NCBI GenBank assembly: GCA_017559615.1
Contig: JAFYRB010000047.1
Location: forward strand, 1 to 8,766
From: Alistipes sp.
GTDB taxonomy: Bacteria; Bacteroidota; Bacteroidia; Bacteroidales; Rikenellaceae
Length of the DNA stretch: 8,766 bases
Reading direction: 5' to 3'
Shown: piece after piece, positions 5,354-8,766 of the stretch
Layout of the letters: the number at the start of each line of letters is the position of its first letter
Position numbering within the stretch: position 1 is the first letter of the stretch
Position numbers and translations under genes: made by a program
The notes under the pieces: model-generated
Told to the model about the DNA's origin: nothing
Databases searched by the model: none
Seen by the model: only the letters and a program-made list of their open reading frames with translations

Positions 5354-6616
5354 ATGAAACTTCAATATAAAATAGACGATAAACTCCCTGTTGGTCAGAT
5401 GTTTGTCTATGCAATGCAGTGGTTTATATTGGCTGTTGCGGTAATCTCTACAAGTGTCTTCGTGGCGCAGGGTTCGCCTGAGGAGCGCTTGTTCTTTGCG
5501 CAGAAGCTATTCGCGGTAATCGGTATTACTGGCGCTATCCAGGTCTTGTGGGGCCATAGGATGCCACTTGTTGTAGGTCCTGCCTCGGTGTTGTTGGTGG
5601 GTGTGTTATCCTCACTCGGTGCTAATGCACCCGTAGGGGCGATATACTCTTCGATTGCTATTGGCGGAGCTCTGATTGTGTTGCTTTCGTTTGGCGGTAT
5701 GATGAATAAGGTGCGCAAGCTCTTTACACCTCGTATCGTGGTGGTTATCTTGATGTTGATAGCCTTTACACTCGCTCCAGTAATCAAAAACTTGATATTC
5801 CGCGAAGGGGCAAATGTGCCTGCCGAGGAGCATACCTTTGGCTTGATATTTACGATTGTGGGATGTGTGGGTATGGTGCTTCTTAACCGTACGCTTAAGG
5901 GTGTGGCTAAGAGCCTTGTGGTGCCTATCGCCCTTCTTGTGGGTAGCGCTATCTACTATATGCTCTTTCCAATGCCTAATGGTGTCGAGACTGCGGGTGC
6001 GTTAAGTGGTAAGATTCTCAACGATTTTAGCTTCGATTGGGGTCTTCTAATCGCCTTCGTAATATGCTATATTGCGCTGCTAATTAACGATATAGGCTCT
6101 ATCGAGTCGTTGGGCGTGATGCTTAATGCTGAGGATATGGGTGGCCGCCTAAAGCGTGGCGTTAGAATTACGGGTGCGATGAATATCGTGGCTGGTAGTA
6201 TGGGTGTTTTGGGTCCTGTGAACTACTCGATGAGTCCAGGTGTTATCGCCTCTACGGGTTGTGCATCACGTTGGGCATTGCTTCCAGCAACACTTTTGTT
6301 GGTGGTATGCGCGCTCTTCCCAGATGTTATATTTATCCTCACAAGCATTCCTAATCAGGTTATCGGTGTGATACTTCTCTACTTGATGGGTACGCAGCTA
6401 GCTGCAGGCTTAGAGATGGCGGTATCTACTGGTTCAATACGCTCGTTCTCAGGAGCTTTAACCATCAGTCTCCCTATTATGGTGGCGCTTCTCTTCCAGC
6501 TTATGCCACGCGGTGTTGTGCCATCGGTTATCCAGCCATTGGTGGGTAATGGTTTTGCAATGGGTGTAATCACCGTGCTTGTTATGGAGCACCTTATAAA
6601 TCGCACGAAGGAGTAG
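5354..6616 (+). CDS. NCS2-family nucleobase permease (probable purine/xanthine or uracil transporter), 420 aa
   Basis: This is an inner-membrane nucleobase:cation symporter. About 12-14 hydrophobic segments run through nearly the whole chain, beginning near residues 15-38 (MFVYAMQWFILAVAV). NCS2 landmarks seen are QW in helix 1, GPASVLL (75-81), the helix-8 stretch LLINDIGSIESLG (242-254) and the helix-10 stretch GPVNYSMSPGVIASTG (287-302). The family's helix-10 motif [QEP]-N-x-G-x4-T-[RKG] is recognisable, but its first two residues are M293 and S294. The UraA helix-8 Glu position also seems to be N245. The substrate therefore cannot be read from the usual key residues. Position 41 bp after guanine deaminase suggests a purine (guanine, hypoxanthine or xanthine), which is an inference from context. 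Length is typical of the family. The ATG at 5354 gives a normal short cytoplasmic N-terminus. Confidence 0.88.
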   Translation: MKLQYKIDDKLPVGQMFVYAMQWFILAVAVISTSVFVAQGSPEERLFFAQKLFAVIGITGAIQVLWGHRMPLVVGPASVLLVGVLSSLGANAPVGAIYSSIAIGGALIVLLSFGGMMNKVRKLFTPRIVVVILMLIAFTLAPVIKNLIFREGANVPAEEHTFGLIFTIVGCVGMVLLNRTLKGVAKSLVVPIALLVGSAIYYMLFPMPNGVETAGALSGKILNDFSFDWGLLIAFVICYIALLINDIGSIESLGVMLNAEDMGGRLKRGVRITGAMNIVAGSMGVLGPVNYSMSPGVIASTGCASRWALLPATLLLVVCALFPDVIFILTSIPNQVIGVILLYLMGTQLAAGLEMAVSTGSIRSFSGALTISLPIMVALLFQLMPRGVVPSVIQPLVGNGFAMGVITVLVMEHLINRTKE

Positions 6617-6675
6617 TTGATGTTCTATTAATCAGTAAATTTAGTAAACTGTTGATAAAATCCTTGGTTGGGAGT

Positions 6676-6705
6676 TTTGTTATTCTACAAAAATTACTAA
6701 TTTTG
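6676..6705 (+). promoter_or_regulatory. purA promoter
   Basis: TTTG at 6676-6679 and TAATTTTG at 6698-6705, separated by 18 bp, match both Bacteroidetes promoter boxes. Transcription would start near 6712, giving a leader of about 44 nt. The -7 box lies inside an inverted repeat (6685-6708). Confidence 0.75.
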
Positions 6706-6708
6706 TAG
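6685..6708. promoter_or_regulatory. Inverted repeat overlapping the purA -7 box (candidate operator)
   Basis: CTACAAAAATTA and TAATTTTGTAG are inverted around a central C, with 11 complementary pairs and one extra A in the left arm. The symmetrical site covers the -7 box and its upstream flank, where a repressor could block RNA polymerase. No T-run follows, so it is not a terminator of the upstream permease gene. Part of the symmetry may arise by chance from AT-rich sequence. Confidence 0.4.
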
Positions 6709-6721
6709 CCGTAAAATTATG

Positions 6722-6737
6722 CCACCATCTGAGGTGG
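6722..6737 (+). other. Small hairpin in the purA leader
   Basis: CCACC (6722-6726) and GGTGG (6733-6737) form a 5-bp GC-rich stem with a 6-nt loop, ending 18 nt before the purA start codon. It may affect translation initiation or mRNA stability. It does not resemble a purine riboswitch known to me. Confidence 0.35.
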
Positions 6738-6755
6738 GCGAAAATCGATAAAATT

Positions 6756-8039
6756 ATGAGTAACACATTGGTTGTTGTTGGCGCACAGTGGGGCGACGAG
6801 GGTAAGGGTAAAATTACGGACTTCTACGCAGGTGATGCAGATGTTGTAGTGCGTCATCAGGGCGGTAATAATGCTGGTCATACCATCGTATTCGATGGCA
6901 AGAAGTTTGCCTTGCAGTCTATCCCATCGGGTGTCTTCAATCCACATACCATAAATGTAATGGCTAACGGTATGGTTATTAATCCCGTATCGTTGCTCGA
7001 GGAGCTTGACCGCCTTCACCAGGCTGGTATCACAGATTATCAGCTCTTTATCTCTGACCGTGCGGCGTGCGTTATGCCTTACCACTCTATGCTCGATGGT
7101 GCATATGAGGCTTTGAAGGGTGGCCGCCAGATTGGTACAACTAAGAAGGGTATCGGTCCAGCATATACCGATAAGTATAGCCGTGTCGGTATCCGTATGG
7201 GCGACCTCTTGGATAAGGAGTACTTCGCAGAGCGTTTGAAGGATGCTCTCGCCCAGAAGAATATCGAGCTTCAGGCCCTCGGTATGGAGCCTTGCGACTT
7301 CGATACTATCTACAATCAGTATCTTGCTATCGGTGAGCAGCTTCGCCCACGCATCTGCGATACCTCAGTGCTTCTAAACAAGCTTATCGAGGAGGGTAAG
7401 CGCGTACTCTTTGAGGGTGCTCAGGGTGTTATGCTCTGCATCGACCACGGTACATATCCATTCGTGACATCATCAAGCCCTACAGCTGCGAGCGTACCAG
7501 TAAATACTGGTGTTGCACCTCGCTATATCGACAATGTTATGGGTGTGGCAAAGGCTTATACCACTCGTGTAGGTGAGGGCCCATTCCCAACAGAGCTCTT
7601 CGACGAGCGCGCTGACTACATCCGCGAGCGCGGTCACGAGTATGGCACCGTTACTGGTCGTCCACGTCGTGTGGGTTGGCTCGATGCTGTAATCCTTAAC
7701 CACGTGCGTCGTATCAGTGGTCTTAACTACCTCTCACTTATGCTTTTCGATGTCCTCTCAGGTGTTGAGAAGATTCGTATCTGCACTGGCTACAAACTCG
7801 ATGGCAAAGCTATCGACTATGTTCCATCAACCATCTCTCAGCTCTCACGCGTAGAGCCAGAGTATATCGAGCTTGATGGCTGGACCGAGGATATCACTTC
7901 TATTAAGAACTATGAGGATCTTCCAGCAAATGCTAAGGCCTACATCGCTAAGGTAGAGGAGCTTACTCGCACAGAGGTGGCGGTAGTCTCTGTTGGTCCG
8001 GATCGTGAGCAGACTATTATTCGCAAGAACATCTTTTAA
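6756..8039 (+). CDS. purA: Adenylosuccinate synthetase, 427 aa
   Basis: It joins IMP and aspartate using GTP to make adenylosuccinate, the committed step toward AMP, in the cytosol. Signatures in order: the P-loop GAQWGDEGKGK at residues 9-19 with catalytic D14, GGNNAGHT at 36-43 with catalytic H42, GTTKKGIGPAYTDK at 127-140 (IMP binding), GAQGVMLCIDHGTYP at 221-235, TRVGEGPFPTE at 270-280, VTGRPRRVGWLD at 299-310 (aspartate and IMP loop) and SVGPDREQTI at 412-421 (GTP base site). Length and the intact frame are normal. Position 228 is Cys where the E. coli enzyme has Asp; I believe Cys is usual in Bacteroidetes relatives. It has its own promoter and lies 139 bp after the permease, so it is likely a separate transcription unit sharing a purine theme with the two preceding genes. 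Confidence 0.98.
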   Translation: MSNTLVVVGAQWGDEGKGKITDFYAGDADVVVRHQGGNNAGHTIVFDGKKFALQSIPSGVFNPHTINVMANGMVINPVSLLEELDRLHQAGITDYQLFISDRAACVMPYHSMLDGAYEALKGGRQIGTTKKGIGPAYTDKYSRVGIRMGDLLDKEYFAERLKDALAQKNIELQALGMEPCDFDTIYNQYLAIGEQLRPRICDTSVLLNKLIEEGKRVLFEGAQGVMLCIDHGTYPFVTSSSPTAASVPVNTGVAPRYIDNVMGVAKAYTTRVGEGPFPTELFDERADYIRERGHEYGTVTGRPRRVGWLDAVILNHVRRISGLNYLSLMLFDVLSGVEKIRICTGYKLDGKAIDYVPSTISQLSRVEPEYIELDGWTEDITSIKNYEDLPANAKAYIAKVEELTRTEVAVVSVGPDREQTIIRKNIF

Positions 8040-8046
8040 TTTCTTG

Positions 8047-8174
8047 AATTTCTTGTGATAAGGGGTCATTCTCGACCTCTCAATCATTGCCCCAAATGGG
8101 AAATACGCTTAGTATGTCCCATCTGGGGCAATCTCTTTATCGAGTCCAAGCCTGACCCCTTCTCAAAAGAAATT
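8047..8174. repeat. Nested 128-bp inverted repeat after purA (terminator or small palindromic element)
   Basis: Three paired segments nest around a 5-nt loop. Outer arms at 8047-8068 and 8153-8174 match in 20 of 22 positions, CTCGA (8071-8075) pairs with TCGAG (8140-8144), and inner arms at 8086-8106 and 8112-8132 match in 19 of 21 positions and include the ATTGCCCC/GGGGCAAT block. It starts 8 bp after the purA stop codon. The inner hairpin followed by CTCTTTAT could end purA transcription, but the T-run is poor and the size is far above a normal terminator. The arrangement is more like a repetitive extragenic palindrome or a miniature mobile element. Confidence 0.75.
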
Positions 8175-8234
8175 GGGTTGTGCTCCTAATGAGCGAAAGC
8201 ATCTGATCCCCTTCTGACAAGAAATTGGGTTGTG
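8154..8234 (+). repeat. Direct repeat of the palindrome's arm sequence (two copies, 52-bp period)
   Basis: A 27-bp sequence starting CCCCTTCT and ending AAATTGGGTTGTG occurs at 8156-8182 and again at 8208-8234 with two mismatches. The first copy overlaps the right outer arm of the 8047-8174 inverted repeat. The left arm is a third, inverted copy of its first 19 or so bases. No gene is seen here. Confidence 0.75.
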
Positions 8235-8260
8235 GAGCTTGGGGAGGTTTGTTCTATGGG

Positions 8261-8520
8261 TTCAGATGAGTTCAGATGAGTTCAGATGAGTTCAGATGGG
8301 TTCAGATGGGTTCAGATGGGTTCAGATGGGTTCAGATGAGTTCAGATGAGTTCAGATGGGTTCAGATGGGTTCAGATGAGTTCAGATGGGTTCAGATGAG
8401 TTCAGATGAGTTCAGATGGGTTCAGATGGGTTCAGATGAGTTCAGATGGGTTCAGATGGGTTCAGATGGGTTCAGATGGGTTTAGATGGGTTCAGATGGG
8501 TTCAGATGGGTTCAGATGAG
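8261..8520 (+). repeat. Tandem array, 26 copies of the 10-bp unit TTCAGATGRG
   Basis: Every ten bases from 8261 to 8520 read TTCAGATGAG (10 copies) or TTCAGATGGG (16 copies, one of which, at 8481, has TTTAG). A degenerate unit GTTCTATGGG precedes it at 8251. The order of the A and G variants contains an exact 60-bp duplication (8331-8390 equals 8391-8450), showing expansion in blocks of six units. An open frame at 8276-8485 lies entirely inside the array, starts at a repeat ATG and ends where the single C-to-T change makes TAG, so I do not call it a gene. The unit length is close to one DNA helical turn. Confidence 0.97.
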
Positions 8521-8523
8521 TTT

Positions 8524-8563
8524 CATAGTAACTCATAGTAACCCATAGTAACCCATAGTAACC
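8524..8563 (+). repeat. Second tandem array, four copies of the 10-bp unit CATAGTAACY
   Basis: Four copies (8524, 8534, 8544, 8554), the first ending ACT and the others ACC, follow the large array directly; degraded copies continue to about 8580. In reverse complement the unit is RGTTACTATG, which shares 7 of 10 bases, including the A/G variable site, with the first array's unit read in the same phase. It is thus an inverted relative of the first array. Confidence 0.9.
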
Positions 8564-8649
8564 CACAACACCCACAATCCCTAGTCTCCTCACAAATAAA
8601 GCATCAATTTCACTTTGCTTCGCTTTGTGCATTATTCTTCGAAAATTGA

Positions 8650-8679
8650 TTGAATATTAAAGGTTTTTTCGTACCTTTG
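8650..8679 (+). promoter_or_regulatory. Promoter of the gene starting at 8736
   Basis: TTG (8650-8652) and the perfect -7 box TACCTTTG (8672-8679) are 19 bp apart, the usual Bacteroidetes layout. Transcription would begin near 8686, giving a 50-nt leader. ATCAATTT (8603-8610) and AAATTGAT (8643-8650) form an inverted repeat reaching the -33 box; its meaning is unknown. Confidence 0.7.
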
Positions 8680-8735
8680 TCGGTTGGTATGGCGTTAAGC
8701 CTTTGAAATGAAATAAGTAACAAAAATATAATATT

Positions 8736-8766
8736 ATGACACAGGAAGAATTGTTTAAGAAGCTTA
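8736..8766 (+). CDS. N-terminus of a gene cut by the window edge; possibly glycyl-tRNA synthetase
   Basis: The ATG at 8736 opens a frame reading MTQEELFKKL up to the edge, behind a good promoter. Bacteroidetes glycyl-tRNA synthetases (single-chain, glyS/glyQS) as I remember them begin M-x-Q-E-[DEL]-x-F-K-K-[LI] before a segment SHCKEYGFVFPSSEIYDGL. Ten residues are too few to be sure, so this is a suggestion from memory. Confidence 0.45.
   Translation, partial: MTQEELFKKL

Noticed and set aside
8276..8485. Open frame encoding a 10-residue repeat protein (SSDEFRWVQM type)
   Set aside because: It starts and ends inside the 10-bp tandem array, has no upstream promoter or unique sequence, and stays open only because the TGA-forming variants fall in other frames. 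It stops at a single base change in the array. It is best explained as a by-product of the DNA repeat.
8261..8563. CRISPR array
   Set aside because: The units are 10 bp and directly tandem without unique spacers, and no cas genes are nearby.

Overview
The window looks like a chromosomal segment of a member of the Bacteroidota, most likely the order Bacteroidales (a Rikenellaceae/Alistipes-like genome is possible, but I cannot fix the genus). The reasons are the repeated Bacteroidetes-type promoter signature TAnnTTTG (-7 box) upstream of most genes, the lack of clear Shine-Dalgarno sequences, an IntDOT-like tyrosine recombinase, and a mobile-element primase-helicase of a type common in Bacteroides elements.

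Left part (1 to about 3000): the end of an integrated mobile element. It holds the N-terminal part of a primase-helicase (minus strand, running off the left edge), a divergent unrecognised 284-residue protein (plus strand, 675-1529), a perfect hairpin between convergent genes, and a 402-residue tyrosine integrase (minus strand). The primase-helicase and the integrase share an upstream element (TTCA-N3-TTCTGC-N6-TTGCGTAGCAA) exactly 19 bp before a perfect TAnnTTTG box, which suggests that one regulator controls both. The exact attachment sites are not visible.

Middle (about 3080-4650): metK (S-adenosylmethionine synthetase, minus strand). It has a strong intrinsic terminator and a long leader that carries a SAM-II-like riboswitch directly behind its promoter. 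A downstream segment of the leader can pair with the aptamer core.

Right part (4650-8040): a purine-metabolism group on the plus strand. A guanine deaminase (guanine to xanthine) lies 41 bp before a divergent NCS2-family nucleobase permease, and purA (IMP to adenylosuccinate, the first step of AMP synthesis) follows under its own promoter. Together they suggest purine uptake, salvage and interconversion.

Far right (8040-8766): a non-coding, repeat-rich segment. It begins with a nested 128-bp inverted repeat whose arm sequence recurs a third time. Next come 26 tandem copies of a 10-bp unit (TTCAGATGRG), then four copies of a related 10-bp unit in the opposite orientation, able to fold back on the first array. 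It ends with a well-formed promoter and the first ten codons of a gene that resembles the start of Bacteroidetes glycyl-tRNA synthetase.
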